NCBI GenBank assembly: GCA_022824305.1
Contig: JAJEAD010000076.1
Span: 1 to 64,000, forward strand
DNA: 64,000 nucleotides
Origin: Gammaproteobacteria bacterium
GTDB lineage: Bacteria; Pseudomonadota; Gammaproteobacteria; HK1
Direction of reading: 5' to 3'
Shown here: piece by piece, positions 34,587 through 43,288 of the stretch
How positions within the stretch are numbered: the stretch's first letter is position 1
Layout: each line of letters opens with the position of its first letter
Made by a program: the position numbers and the translations under genes
The notes under the pieces: model-generated
What the model was told of the DNA's origin: nothing
The model's database searches: none
What the model saw: the letters and a program-made list of their open reading frames with translations, nothing else

Positions 34587-35380
34587 ACGGCGCCGGGAGA
34601 GAGCCGGCATGGGTTCGCGGGATCTTCGCCACGGTCTTCGCGGTCTCGGCCCTTGTCATCTATCTCCCGATTGCCGTGATGTTCGTGTTCTCCTTCAACA
34701 GCGGGCGCTACCAGGTCATGCCCTTCCGCGACTTCACGTTGCAGTGGTACGAACGCCTTCTTGCCGATCCGCAGTACACGACCGGACTGGCCAACAGCGT
34801 CCTCATCGCCGGTGCGGTCAGCGTGACGGCGACGGCGATCGCATTCACCTGCGCCTATTCTCTGGTCAACGCGCGCTTTCCCGGAAAGACCGTGGCGACA
34901 CTGTTCGTTCTGGCGCCGCTCGCGGTGCCGCTGGTTCTGATCGGCATCAGTCTGCGGCTGTACTTCGTGTCGCTGGGACTGGATCCGTCGCTGTGGCTCG
35001 TCTACGTCGGCCAGACGCTCTTCGTTCTACCGCTCGCGATCCTCAATCTGCGCAACCGAATCGCACAAATCCCGAGGAGCCACGAGGAGGCGGCCTGGGC
35101 ACTGGGCGCATCGCGACCGCGTGCGATCGTGGAGATCGTGTTGCCGTCCTGCCGCTTTGCCCTCGTGGCGACCTTGATCATCACCTTTACCTTCGCCTTC
35201 GACGAGTTCGTCATCGCCTACTTCCTGACGAACTTCGAAATCACCCTGCCGATCAAGATCTGGACGACACTGGTCACCGGGTTCGACCCGACGATCAACG
35301 CGGCGGGCGTATGCGTGTTCCTGTTCTCGATGGGAATGGGGATTGCCGCCCAGGTCCTCTTCACGCGGCGAGAGGCGTGA
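34583..35380 (+). CDS. ABC transporter permease, PotC/PotI type
   Basis: This 265-residue permease partners the preceding one. Helices include IFATVFAVSALVIYLPIAVM and, at the C-terminus, AAGVCVFLFSMGMGIAAQVL. The substrate-side signature FSFNSGRYQVMPFRDFTLQWY is typical of PotC-like proteins, and the EAA loop reads EEAAWALGASRPRAIVEIVLPS. Start and stop both overlap neighbours (ATGA before, TGATG after), so all four genes from the second cyclase to the class I/II aminotransferase are translationally linked. The ATPase is encoded apart, at 38941. Confidence 0.92.
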   Translation: MNGAGREPAWVRGIFATVFAVSALVIYLPIAVMFVFSFNSGRYQVMPFRDFTLQWYERLLADPQYTTGLANSVLIAGAVSVTATAIAFTCAYSLVNARFPGKTVATLFVLAPLAVPLVLIGISLRLYFVSLGLDPSLWLVYVGQTLFVLPLAILNLRNRIAQIPRSHEEAAWALGASRPRAIVEIVLPSCRFALVATLIITFTFAFDEFVIAYFLTNFEITLPIKIWTTLVTGFDPTINAAGVCVFLFSMGMGIAAQVLFTRREA

Positions 35381-36450
35381 TGACCATGCAACGATCGCCC
35401 ACCCTCGCCCTGGCGGCGGCGGTCGAGGCGGCCCGCGCTTCCGGAGAGCGCGTCTACTCGTTGAGCACGCCAACCTTTCAGGAACGCGCGGCGAACCTGA
35501 ACCTGGAGATGGCCAGCACGCTCCTGCCGCCTCCCCAGGGCTCGAGCAGGCTGCGGGCAGTGATTCACGACACCATGCTGGGCAAGTGGAATCTGCCGAA
35601 TCACGACGTATTGATCACGGCCGGCGCGAAAGCGGCCGTTCTTTCGACCCTTCGCGCCTCCTGCCGTGCGGGTGATCGCGTAGCGATTCTGGCGCCCTGC
35701 TGGCCCTCCTACGCGGATATCGTCCGGATGCTCTTCATGGAGCCGGTACTCTTCGAGACCCGGTTCGAAGACGGGTTCGCCGTCGATCCCGCCGCGCTCG
35801 CCGCGACGATGGCGAAGACCGGAGCCGGGGCCGTCCTGCTAAGCAACCCCGCGAACCCCACGGGCCGCATCCATCCGGGCCACGAGATCGACGAAATCGT
35901 CGGCGTCGCCCGCGAGTTCGGAGCGCTCCTCCTGATCGACGAAAGCTTCTCGGGCGTCGTGTTCGCGCGAGACAAGTGGCATGAGAGCACCTGCTCCGCC
36001 TACGAGCGGCTGGTGGTGGTCAATTCCTTTTCCAAGAGCCATCACCTGCAGGGGTTGCGCGTCGGCGTGTGCGCCGCGCAAGGGCAACTCTTCGAAGACA
36101 TCGTGTCGGCGCACCAGACGGCGGCGAGTACGGCATCGAGCCTTTCGCAGGCGGCGGTCCTCGCTCTGCTGGATGCGGGGGACGAATTGCCGGACTACGG
36201 CCGGGAGAGGGAGATGAGCATGGGGTTCGTGCGCGACCGGGGCTGGGACTGCTGTCCTTCGGAGGGGAGCTTCTATGTCTTCCCCCGGACCGACGGCATC
36301 GATGCGTTCGAGGTGGCGGGCAGTGCGCGCAACGTCTACATGCTGAGAGGAGAGGTATTCGGTCCGACCTACGTGGATCATTTCCGCCTCTGCTTCGGCA
36401 AGCCGGCGGCCGAGCTGGAACGGATCTTCACCCTGCTGCGCGGGTCCTGA
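35380..36450 (+). CDS. Class I/II PLP-dependent aminotransferase
   Basis: This 356-residue fold-type I aminotransferase is of the aspartate/histidinol-phosphate kind. NPANPTG at 156-162, the PLP-binding Asp187 in LLIDESFSG, the Schiff-base Lys219 in VVNSFSKSHHLQGLRVG and an Arg near the C-terminus (DHFRLCFGKP) make it look active. It would transaminate an alpha-amino acid-like intermediate. The ATG at 35380 overlaps the permease stop. Finding a class I/II enzyme in the same cluster as two class III enzymes suggests at least two distinct amino groups are removed in this pathway. Confidence 0.9.
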   Translation: MTMQRSPTLALAAAVEAARASGERVYSLSTPTFQERAANLNLEMASTLLPPPQGSSRLRAVIHDTMLGKWNLPNHDVLITAGAKAAVLSTLRASCRAGDRVAILAPCWPSYADIVRMLFMEPVLFETRFEDGFAVDPAALAATMAKTGAGAVLLSNPANPTGRIHPGHEIDEIVGVAREFGALLLIDESFSGVVFARDKWHESTCSAYERLVVVNSFSKSHHLQGLRVGVCAAQGQLFEDIVSAHQTAASTASSLSQAAVLALLDAGDELPDYGREREMSMGFVRDRGWDCCPSEGSFYVFPRTDGIDAFEVAGSARNVYMLRGEVFGPTYVDHFRLCFGKPAAELERIFTLLRGS

Positions 36451-36485
36451 TCGGCGGCCCCTGCACTCGGCGAGCGGAGCGAGAG

Positions 36486-37886
36486 TTGACGGCGTCATTT
36501 CCGGTTGTCGCTCCGAACACGGGACTGGTCTTCGACCGATGGCCGGCGATGTCCATCGGGGAAGTGGAGCACGCCGTCGAGATCGTCGATCGCGGGCTCC
36601 CTGGCCTCGAGTCGGTCGAGACGCGGCGCCGACTGCTCCGCCGGTGCGCCGAAGCGTTGACATCTCGGAGTCGGGAGCTGGCCGAACTCGTCGTGCGGGA
36701 GGTAGGCAAGAAGCCCGAAGAGGCCCTTGGCGAAGTCGACTACGCCGCGTCGTTCCTGGACGCCGCACGCGCGACCCTCGACGAATCGAGCTTCGAGTGG
36801 CGGCCGGACCCCGAGCGTCTCGTCCGGGAAGTCCCCTACCGGGCGGCTCTGCTCATCGCTCCATTCAACGATCCGCTGGCAGGACTGACGCGCAAGATCG
36901 GACCGGCCCTGGCCGCGGGCGCTACCGCCCTGGTAAAGCCGTCTCGACTCGGAGTCCTGTGCGCCGGAGCGCTCATGGAGTCCTTTCGCGAGGCCGGAGC
37001 GGGAGATTTCGTTCAGCTCATCACCCCCGAGGACAATGAATGCGTCGAAGCCCTCATCGCCGATCATCGGATTGGCGTCGTCAGCTTCACCGGTTCCACC
37101 GGGGTGGGTCGCCGCCTGGCCGCGGCGGCGGCGCACGAAGGCAAGCGGATCGTGCTCGAGCTGGGCGGCAATTGCCCCTTTGTGATCTGCGAGGATGCAC
37201 CGCTGGATCTCGCCCTGGACGACCTGGTGATCCGCAAGCTCAAGGCCGCCGGTCAGGCCTGCTCATCGGTAAACCGGGTCTTTGTCGCCGCCCCGCGCTA
37301 TGCGGAGTTCCGGGAGCGCCTGCTGGATCGGGTGGCGCGGCTCGAGACGGGGCCCTCCGATTTGGCGGGGGTGGACCTCGGTCCTCTGCGCACCCTCGAG
37401 TCCACCCGGGACTTGAACGATGCCGTGGACTCGGCGCTCCGCGCCGGGGAGAGGCTGCTGTCGCCGAGACCTTCTCCCGTCCCTCCCGAAGCCCCCTTCC
37501 TGTTTCCGCTAACGGTAGTGGAGTGCGACGAGCGCAGTTGGTTCGACGCCTGCGAGAGCTTCGGGCCGGCGCTCTCCGTCCGCTCCTTCGACGCCCTCGA
37601 TCCATTGCTGCGTCGCATGGAGACCGAGCGACACACCTTGGCCGCCTACTTCTATACCGCCGATCCGCAGGAGTTGCTGCCGCGCCTGCGGCGGCTGCGC
37701 TTCGGCAGCATCGGGCTCAACTCGACGGCGATTCAAGGCGCCGACGTGCCGACCGGCGGATTCTGGGACGCCGGTATAGGGCGCGAAGGCGGCGCGTGGG
37801 GGGTTCGCGAGTTTCTCGCCCCCATCAACCATCGCATTCGCCGCGGGGCCGCCGACCCCGAACGAGACTCCGCGTCGGACCGATGA
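36486..37886 (+). CDS. Aldehyde dehydrogenase, succinate-semialdehyde-dehydrogenase-like
   Basis: This 466-residue ALDH oxidises an aldehyde, most likely one formed by the cluster's aminotransferases. It has LLIAPFNDPLAGLTRKIGPA for cofactor binding, FTGSTGVGRR as the Rossmann turn, Glu225 in VLELGGNCPF and the nucleophile Cys259 in AAGQACSSVNR. QACSSVNR with two following Ser resembles phosphonoacetaldehyde/succinate semialdehyde types. No ATG is well placed; the TTG at 36486, with GGAG eight bases upstream, is preferred, while an ATG at 36549 would cut 21 residues. It is 35 bases after the aminotransferase and is the last gene of the plus operon. Confidence 0.88.
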   Translation: MTASFPVVAPNTGLVFDRWPAMSIGEVEHAVEIVDRGLPGLESVETRRRLLRRCAEALTSRSRELAELVVREVGKKPEEALGEVDYAASFLDAARATLDESSFEWRPDPERLVREVPYRAALLIAPFNDPLAGLTRKIGPALAAGATALVKPSRLGVLCAGALMESFREAGAGDFVQLITPEDNECVEALIADHRIGVVSFTGSTGVGRRLAAAAAHEGKRIVLELGGNCPFVICEDAPLDLALDDLVIRKLKAAGQACSSVNRVFVAAPRYAEFRERLLDRVARLETGPSDLAGVDLGPLRTLESTRDLNDAVDSALRAGERLLSPRPSPVPPEAPFLFPLTVVECDERSWFDACESFGPALSVRSFDALDPLLRRMETERHTLAAYFYTADPQELLPRLRRLRFGSIGLNSTAIQGADVPTGGFWDAGIGREGGAWGVREFLAPINHRIRRGAADPERDSASDR

Positions 37887-37942
37887 GACAGGTACTGCGC
37901 CTTCGAACCCGCGCCGCGAGGCTCCGACCCTCGCCCCCGATC

Positions 37943-37963
37943 CCGAGAGAGCCCCGCTCTCGG
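37943..37963. terminator. Hairpin between convergent ALDH and gntR genes
   Basis: CCGAGAG and CTCTCGG form a perfect 7-bp stem with a 7-base loop, framed by a CGCCC/GGGCG outer pairing. It sits between the stops of two convergent genes and could end both transcripts; no T-run follows. Confidence 0.4.
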
Positions 37964-37977
37964 TAGAGGGCGGGGAT

Positions 37978-38640
37978 TCATGATTCATAGAGGGCGGTGG
38001 CCCGCTCGAGGTTCTCCAGAATGTGCGCCTCGGTCGCCATCTTGGCGCCCACGATGTCTCCGGCCTCGAGGCAGGCGGTGATTTCCTCATGATAGTCGAG
38101 CGAACGCCGGGAAGAGAGGGAGCCTTCGTACAGCAACCGGTAGCGAACGGGCAGAGAGATCTCGTTGACGTAGAACAATACCTGCGAGATGGGCTTGTTC
38201 TCAGTGAAGTCGATGATGCATTGATGAAACCTGCTGTTTTCCCGGAAGTACTTGTCCGTGTCTCGCTGCTTGTAGTAGGACTCCATGATCTTCAATCTTC
38301 CGCGAAGCGATTCACACAACGGAGCCAGGTTCCGACCTTCCAGCGCCGCCACTACCATTCCCTCCAGGGTGGCTCGCAGTTCATAGATGTTCCGTACGTC
38401 GGCGGAGGTGTACTCGCGAACACGAAACCCGCGCCGGGGTTGCGTTTCCACCAGGCCGCTCTGAAGGAGCATCCTCAGGCTCTCTCTCACCGGTCCGCGG
38501 CTGGACCCGTAGTCGGCCTCGATGTCCAGTTCACGCAGGGCCTGGCCCGGCTTGATCTCGCCGGTGATGATTCGCCAGCGCAATCTGTTCAGGATGAAGT
38601 ATGAGAGCGTCTGAGGCAGTCTATCGTCTTCTTCGTACAA
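37978..38640 (-). CDS. GntR-family transcriptional regulator, FCD domain
   Basis: This 220-residue regulator has an N-terminal winged helix (ILNRLRWRIITGEIKPGQAL, RELDIEADYGSSRGPVRESL, LVETQPRRGFRV) and a C-terminal all-helical FCD ligand domain from about residue 80. The FCD metal-site pattern is visible as ELRATLEG, NSRFHQCII, YHEEI and MATEAHI. Such proteins usually repress catabolic genes until a pathway acid binds. No ATG precedes the wing domain closely, so a TTG at 38640 is chosen; the ATG at 38757 would add 39 unconserved residues. It probably recognises the palindrome at 31038-31049. Confidence 0.87.
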   Translation of the reverse strand: MYEEDDRLPQTLSYFILNRLRWRIITGEIKPGQALRELDIEADYGSSRGPVRESLRMLLQSGLVETQPRRGFRVREYTSADVRNIYELRATLEGMVVAALEGRNLAPLCESLRGRLKIMESYYKQRDTDKYFRENSRFHQCIIDFTENKPISQVLFYVNEISLPVRYRLLYEGSLSSRRSLDYHEEITACLEAGDIVGAKMATEAHILENLERATALYES

Positions 38641-38940
38641 GTCCTGATTCCGTCTTGTCCATGAATGCCGGGACCGCCGGGCCAGGAACGAAGCCTCGCG
38701 TCGGGCGCCTGGAGTCGAGTACACGGGTCGCCGGCATCCACGACTCGCAGCCTCCACTGCCGCAAGCGTCGACCCCGGGTCAGTGTAACGTGCGGGTTAT
38801 GGATGATGAAGGTCGTGCCGGCAGCGAGCATCGAGCGGTGCAGGGGGCGGGGCAAGGGCATGCCTCCGCCGGCGGGCGAGCGGGACGACCCTTCACGCTG
38901 AGCGCCTGCCCGCCCTCGGCTCCCTGGCGCGAGACCTGAA
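38641..38940. other. Divergent intergenic region, gntR / transporter ATPase
   Basis: In these 300 bases a small inverted repeat, TAACGTGCGGGTTA (near 38784-38799), is the only structure noticed. It does not match the ATTGT/ACAAT operator upstream of the transporter operon. If gntR starts at the ATG at 38757, the first 117 bases are coding. Confidence 0.35.
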
Positions 38941-40044
38941 ATGCCGGCAGGAGAGCACGCCAAGAGCGTCGAGCTCCGCAGCGTCTGCAAGCGTTTCGGC
39001 AATGTCACCGCCGTTCGCCCGCTCGACCTGCAAGTGGAGGCCGGTGAGTTCCTCACTCTGCTCGGTCCATCGGGATGCGGCAAGACGACACTCCTTCGCA
39101 TGATCGCCGGACTGGAAGCCGTGAGCGGTGGAGCGATACTCGTCGGCGGGACGGACGTGACCGAGCTGCCGCCTCACCGGCGGGACACCAGCATCATGTT
39201 TCAGGACTATGCCCTCTTTCCCCACAAGACACTCGCCGACAACGTGTCATACGGTCTCAAGATGCGGGGTATCTCGCGCGAGAAGAGAAACGCGGCGGCG
39301 CAGGAGTGGCTCGCGCGAATCGGACTGTCCGGAATGGGCGCGCGATTGCCGCATCAACTCTCCGGCGGACAGCGCCAGCGTGTGGCCCTTGCCCGCTCGC
39401 TGATCATCAACCCGGGCGTGCTTCTGCTCGACGAACCCCTGGGCGCGCTCGATGCAAACCTGCGCAAGCAGATGCAGGGAGAGTTGAAACACCTGCATCG
39501 GGAAGTCGGACTGACCTTCGTCTACGTGACTCACGATCAGGAAGAGGCTCTCACCATGAGCGATCGCATCGCGGTCATGAACGACGGTGCGATCGAGCAG
39601 TTGAGTCCGCCCCAGACCGTATATGACCGTCCCGGGACGGAGTTCGTGGCGCGATTCATCGGTCACTGCAACGTCGTGCACGCGGTCGTGTCCGAGGTCG
39701 GCGACGGACATGCGCTGTGCGATGCCGGAGCACTCGGAAAGATGAGAATGGCCGCCACTTCGGGGCTTGAGGTCGGCGTGCCGGTTGCTCTCGCGCTGCG
39801 TCCCGAGGCCATCGAGGTGTCTCCCGACACTGAAATGCATGCATTCAACTCTGCAATGGTGAGGGTATCCGACGTGCGTTTCACCGGATCCACGCATGTC
39901 ATCGGCACGCAGGCGACGGATGGGCAGGAGATCGAAGTGGAGATCAACCGGCGAGAGGCACCCACCCGGCTGCCGGAGCCGGGCGAGGAGGTCACCGTGC
40001 GTTGGAGCGAAAGCGCGCTCACGCGCTTGCGCAGCGACCGATGA
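38941..40044 (+). CDS. ABC transporter ATPase, PotA type with TOBE domain
   Basis: This 367-residue ATPase powers import with the permeases at 33717-35380. Walker A is GPSGCGKTT (42-50), the Q-loop MFQDYALFP, the signature LSGGQRQRVALARSL (140-154), Walker B LLLDEP (161-166) and the switch His in YVTHDQEEA. The C-terminal third is a TOBE domain (LALRPEAIEV; EIEVEINRR), as in PotA, PotG and FbpC. The ATG at 38941 gives full homology. Its stop overlaps the ATG of the second class III aminotransferase. It is separated from the permease genes by the ALDH and gntR genes, but no other permease pair of its type is in the window. Confidence 0.93.
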   Translation: MPAGEHAKSVELRSVCKRFGNVTAVRPLDLQVEAGEFLTLLGPSGCGKTTLLRMIAGLEAVSGGAILVGGTDVTELPPHRRDTSIMFQDYALFPHKTLADNVSYGLKMRGISREKRNAAAQEWLARIGLSGMGARLPHQLSGGQRQRVALARSLIINPGVLLLDEPLGALDANLRKQMQGELKHLHREVGLTFVYVTHDQEEALTMSDRIAVMNDGAIEQLSPPQTVYDRPGTEFVARFIGHCNVVHAVVSEVGDGHALCDAGALGKMRMAATSGLEVGVPVALALRPEAIEVSPDTEMHAFNSAMVRVSDVRFTGSTHVIGTQATDGQEIEVEINRREAPTRLPEPGEEVTVRWSESALTRLRSDR

Positions 40045-41369
40045 AGATGAAGACGACGCACTCCAGCGAAGAGATCCTCGACATCACCCGGCAGCGGGAG
40101 AGTTCCGCCGCGAACACGTTTCGCACCACGGACAGTCCGCCGGTGTTCACCTCGGGACAGGGGGCGTGGCTCGCCACGACGACCGGCGAGCGCTATCTCG
40201 ACCTCGTCTGCGGCTCGGCGACCAGCAATCTGGGACATGGTCACCCGGCACATCGCGCCGCCGTAGTCCGGGCTCTCGACACCGGAATCATTCACACGGG
40301 CACGCGCCTGCCGTCTGCGTTTCGGGTCGAGCTGTACGAGCGGCTCGCCTCGATACTGCCGGCGCGCCTCGCCTGCTTTCAGCTGGTCAACTCGGGGGCG
40401 GAGGCGGTCGAGGCGGCGATCAAGGTTGCGCAGTACGTGACCGGACGTCAAAGGCTCCTGTCCTTCGCGGGAGGCTATCACGGCCGCACGCTCGGCGCGT
40501 TGTCGGTCACTCATGGCGCGAGGATAAGAGAGCCATTCAGCACCCTCGACCGCATCGTCGATTTCCTCCCCTATCCTTGCGCCGCCGATTCGACGGGATC
40601 GTCGCACGACACCCAAGCCTGCCTGGCAGCCCTGGATGCGCGCCTGGCGGAGCTGGCCGATGCCGGTGATCCGCCCGCCGCCCTGATCGTGGAGGCGGTC
40701 CAGGGCGTCGGTGGCGTGATCGCTCCGCCGCCCGCATTCCTGGCCGGCCTGCAGCTCCGCTGCCGGGCACATGGCGTGCTTCTGGTCGCCGACGAGATCT
40801 GGTCCGGTTTCGGCCGTTGCGGCGAGTGGTTCTCGTTCCAGCGTTCGGGCATCGAACCGGACCTCGTGGTCATGGGAAAGGCTCTCTCCGCCGGACTCCC
40901 GCTCTCCGCGGTCGCGGGGCCATCCGACATCCTCAAGGCCTGGCCTCCCGGAATGCACACGAGCACGTTTCAGGGGAATCCGCTCTCCTGCGCCATGGCC
41001 GTCGCGACCATCGACACGATTCGGACCGAGGGACTGCTGAATCGCGCGAAGAACACGATCGAAGTGCTTCTGCGCCGCCGGCTGGCGCCCCTGGACGAGC
41101 TCCGGACGGTCCGTGAGGTTCGCGTGGTCGGAGCCCAGGCCGCGATCGAGCTCGTGGACGAAGATGGAGTTCCCGATGCGGATCGGGTCGGCCGGCTGCA
41201 GCGCCGGTGTCTCGATGAACGTCTGCTCGTGTATGGCGGGGGCCGGCACGGCAACGCCCTGATCCTGGTCCCGCCGCTCGTCATCGACGAGGCCGACCTG
41301 GGGTCGGCTCTCGAGCGCATCGCAGCGCTCGTCGGGGACCGGGTCGCTTCGCGCCGCCAAGGCAAGTGA
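40041..41369 (+). CDS. Class III PLP-dependent aminotransferase (copy 2)
   Basis: This 442-residue class III enzyme has NSGAEAVEAAIKVAQYVTGR, GGYHGRTLGALSVTHG, the Asp in LLVADEIWSGFGRCG and the Schiff-base Lys280 in VVMGKALSAGLPLSAV. It is a diverged paralogue of the aminotransferase at 26031-27329, sharing the GGYHGRTLGAL and FLPYP/FVPYP blocks. Family relatives act on GABA, beta-alanine, taurine or diamine-type substrates. The ATG at 40041 overlaps the ATPase stop (ATGA), tying it to the transporter. The two copies may deaminate successive intermediates of one imported diamine, or serve alternative substrates. Confidence 0.9.
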   Translation: MKMKTTHSSEEILDITRQRESSAANTFRTTDSPPVFTSGQGAWLATTTGERYLDLVCGSATSNLGHGHPAHRAAVVRALDTGIIHTGTRLPSAFRVELYERLASILPARLACFQLVNSGAEAVEAAIKVAQYVTGRQRLLSFAGGYHGRTLGALSVTHGARIREPFSTLDRIVDFLPYPCAADSTGSSHDTQACLAALDARLAELADAGDPPAALIVEAVQGVGGVIAPPPAFLAGLQLRCRAHGVLLVADEIWSGFGRCGEWFSFQRSGIEPDLVVMGKALSAGLPLSAVAGPSDILKAWPPGMHTSTFQGNPLSCAMAVATIDTIRTEGLLNRAKNTIEVLLRRRLAPLDELRTVREVRVVGAQAAIELVDEDGVPDADRVGRLQRRCLDERLLVYGGGRHGNALILVPPLVIDEADLGSALERIAALVGDRVASRRQGK

Positions 41370-41438
41370 ACGAGGTTGACCTGCGCCTCGTTCGGGGTTT
41401 CCCTGATCGGCGGCTGACGGCAAGAAAGGGTGCGCAGC

Positions 41439-42608
41439 GTGAAGATCACCGACATCGACTGTCACGTGCTGGTCGCGGACGACTTCGACCCGGGCCTCAC
41501 CTCCTCGGCCCAGGACAGCCTCCTCGTGGTCGTGAGGACCGACGAGGGCCTCGAGGGCTACGGCGAGAGCGATCTCAACCCCTGGATCGGGCGGGCCTGC
41601 ATCGAGGCGCCGGGCACCCACACCATGGGGCTCTGCATGGCGGAGCTGCTCAAGGGCAGGGATCCGCGCGACGTCGAGGCGCTCTGGGAGCTCGCGTACA
41701 CCACGACCGCCATGAACGGCCGGCGGGGCGCCGTCATCCACGCCCTCGGCGCGGTCGAAATGGCGCTCCGCGACCTGTGCGGAAAGATCGCGGGCGAGCC
41801 GCTGTGGAAGCTCCTCGGCAAGCGCCGCCCCACGCCGCTCGTTCCCTACGCCTCCCTGCAGCCGGCGGGCAGCAGCTTCGAGGCGTACCGGGACGCGCTC
41901 TGCGCCTCGGCGGAGAACGCGAAGCGCCTCGGCTTCCGGGCCGTCAAGGCCGAGTGCACCATGGCCGGTCCCTATGCCCACGACGGCATGAACGAGAGCT
42001 ATGACCGCCACACCGAGGTGGTGGCGGCGGTTCGCGAGGCGCTCGGTCCCGACATCACGCTGATGGTCGACGTCCAGTACCTCTGGCGCGACGCGGAGAC
42101 CGCGTGGTCGGTCCTGCGGGACTGGGAGGAGTTCGATCTCTACTTCGTGGAGACGCCGATCTGGCCGGACTTTCTCGACGAGCACGCGAAGCTCGCGGAG
42201 AGGGCGCCCTTCCGGATCGCTTCGGGGGAGTGGCTCGCGACCCGCTGGGAGTTCGAGGACCTGATCGTGCGCGGCCGGGTCGGCGTGGTGCAGCCCGATG
42301 TCGGGCGCGTCGGCGGGGTGGGAGAGGCGCAGGCGGTGTGCAAGATGGCCGCGGAGCGGGGGCTTCCGGTGGTGCCGCACTGCTGGAAGACCGGGGTGTC
42401 GCTGTCGGCCACCGCGCACCTCGCATTCGCCACGCCCGGAATCGCCTTCATCGAGTACCTGCCCCCGCAGCTCTGCATAGAGAAGCTCCGTCGCGAGCTC
42501 GCAACGGAGGACCTCGTCCTCGAGAACGGCGAGATCACGCCCCCCACCCGGCTCGGGCTCGGGGTGGAGATCAACTGGGACGCGGTGCGCGCCTACGGGC
42601 AACCCTGA
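41439..42608 (+). CDS. Enolase-superfamily dehydratase/racemase (mandelate racemase type)
   Basis: This 389-residue protein has an N-terminal capping domain and a C-terminal barrel. Metal ligands are Asp211 (LMVDVQYLW), Glu238 (YFVETPIWPD) and Glu264 (IASGEWLAT). Catalytic candidates are Lys170 (GFRAVKAEC) on the second strand and the Asp287-His314 dyad (QPDVGRVGG; PHCWKTG). That arrangement is the mandelate racemase/acid-sugar dehydratase subgroup, which abstracts the proton next to a carboxylate. A GTG at 41439, with AAAGGG upstream, is preferred over the GTG at 41430. It lies 69 bases after the aminotransferase on the same strand and may or may not belong to the cluster. Confidence 0.87.
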   Translation: MKITDIDCHVLVADDFDPGLTSSAQDSLLVVVRTDEGLEGYGESDLNPWIGRACIEAPGTHTMGLCMAELLKGRDPRDVEALWELAYTTTAMNGRRGAVIHALGAVEMALRDLCGKIAGEPLWKLLGKRRPTPLVPYASLQPAGSSFEAYRDALCASAENAKRLGFRAVKAECTMAGPYAHDGMNESYDRHTEVVAAVREALGPDITLMVDVQYLWRDAETAWSVLRDWEEFDLYFVETPIWPDFLDEHAKLAERAPFRIASGEWLATRWEFEDLIVRGRVGVVQPDVGRVGGVGEAQAVCKMAAERGLPVVPHCWKTGVSLSATAHLAFATPGIAFIEYLPPQLCIEKLRRELATEDLVLENGEITPPTRLGLGVEINWDAVRAYGQP

Positions 42609-42683
42609 AGCGGGCCGCTCACCCGAAAGGCGGCGAAGGCCCGGGCGCCGCTCACCCGGACATGACTGATGGAGGAAAAAGCG

Positions 42684-43196
42684 ATGAACGTGCTCGAAGC
42701 CATTCGCACCAAGCGCGCGGTGCGCGCCTACCGCGACGATCCGGTGCCGGACGAAGTGGTGCGCACCATCCTGCACGCGGGCCGGCGCGCCCAGTCCGCC
42801 AAGAACGACCAGCCCTGGCACTTCCTCGTAATCCGGGAGCGTGACACGCTGCGCGCGCTCGCCGCCACGAGCCCGAACCTCACCTACATCGCGGGCGCGC
42901 CGCTCTGCGTGGCGCTGGTCACCCCTCTGCCCTCGCAGAAGCAGACCATCCTCTTCGACGCGGGCCAGGCTGCCGCATGCATGCAGCTCGCGGCGTGGGA
43001 GCTCGGCGTGGTCTCCTGCCTCGGCACCGTGTACGAGATGGAGAAGGCCCGCACCCTGCTCGGCTTCCCCCGCGACCGGCACCTGCACCTGTTGGTCGCC
43101 TTCGGCTATCCCGGACCCGGAGACGAAAGGCCGCGCCCGGGCCGCAAGGGAGGCCGACGCCGACTCGACGACGTCGTGCGCTGGGAACGCTGGTGA
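42684..43196 (+). CDS. Small nitroreductase-family protein
   Basis: This 170-residue FMN-dependent nitroreductase-fold protein shows AIRTKRAVRAYRDDPVPDEV (FMN phosphate contact), AGRRAQSAKNDQPWHFLVI and the C-terminal LHLLVAFGYPGPGDERPRPG followed by GRRRLDDVV. Members reduce nitro, enone or flavin substrates with NAD(P)H; short versions often have unknown partners. GGAGG eight bases before the ATG at 42684 fixes the start. It follows the enolase-superfamily gene by 75 bases. Confidence 0.88.
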   Translation: MNVLEAIRTKRAVRAYRDDPVPDEVVRTILHAGRRAQSAKNDQPWHFLVIRERDTLRALAATSPNLTYIAGAPLCVALVTPLPSQKQTILFDAGQAAACMQLAAWELGVVSCLGTVYEMEKARTLLGFPRDRHLHLLVAFGYPGPGDERPRPGRKGGRRRLDDVVRWERW

Positions 43197-43288
43197 GGCT
43201 GCGACGGCGTGCCGCCGGGGCATGCGTGTCCCGAACAGCGCCGTCGCCGCCCGCCCTGGTCGACCGGCTCCTCTGACCCTCTCGGTGA

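Noticed and set aside
38630..38645. GntR autoregulatory site (CTTGTACGAAG) at the gntR start
   Set aside because: It only loosely resembles ATTGTCTACAAT and lies at the proposed start codon inside the coding frame.
39663..43223. A 1186-codon open frame on the minus strand
   Set aside because: It lies antisense to four well-supported genes (ATPase, aminotransferase, enolase-superfamily enzyme, nitroreductase). Its translation is rich in Arg, His, Gly and Asp with no family motif, as expected from codon bias in GC-rich DNA.
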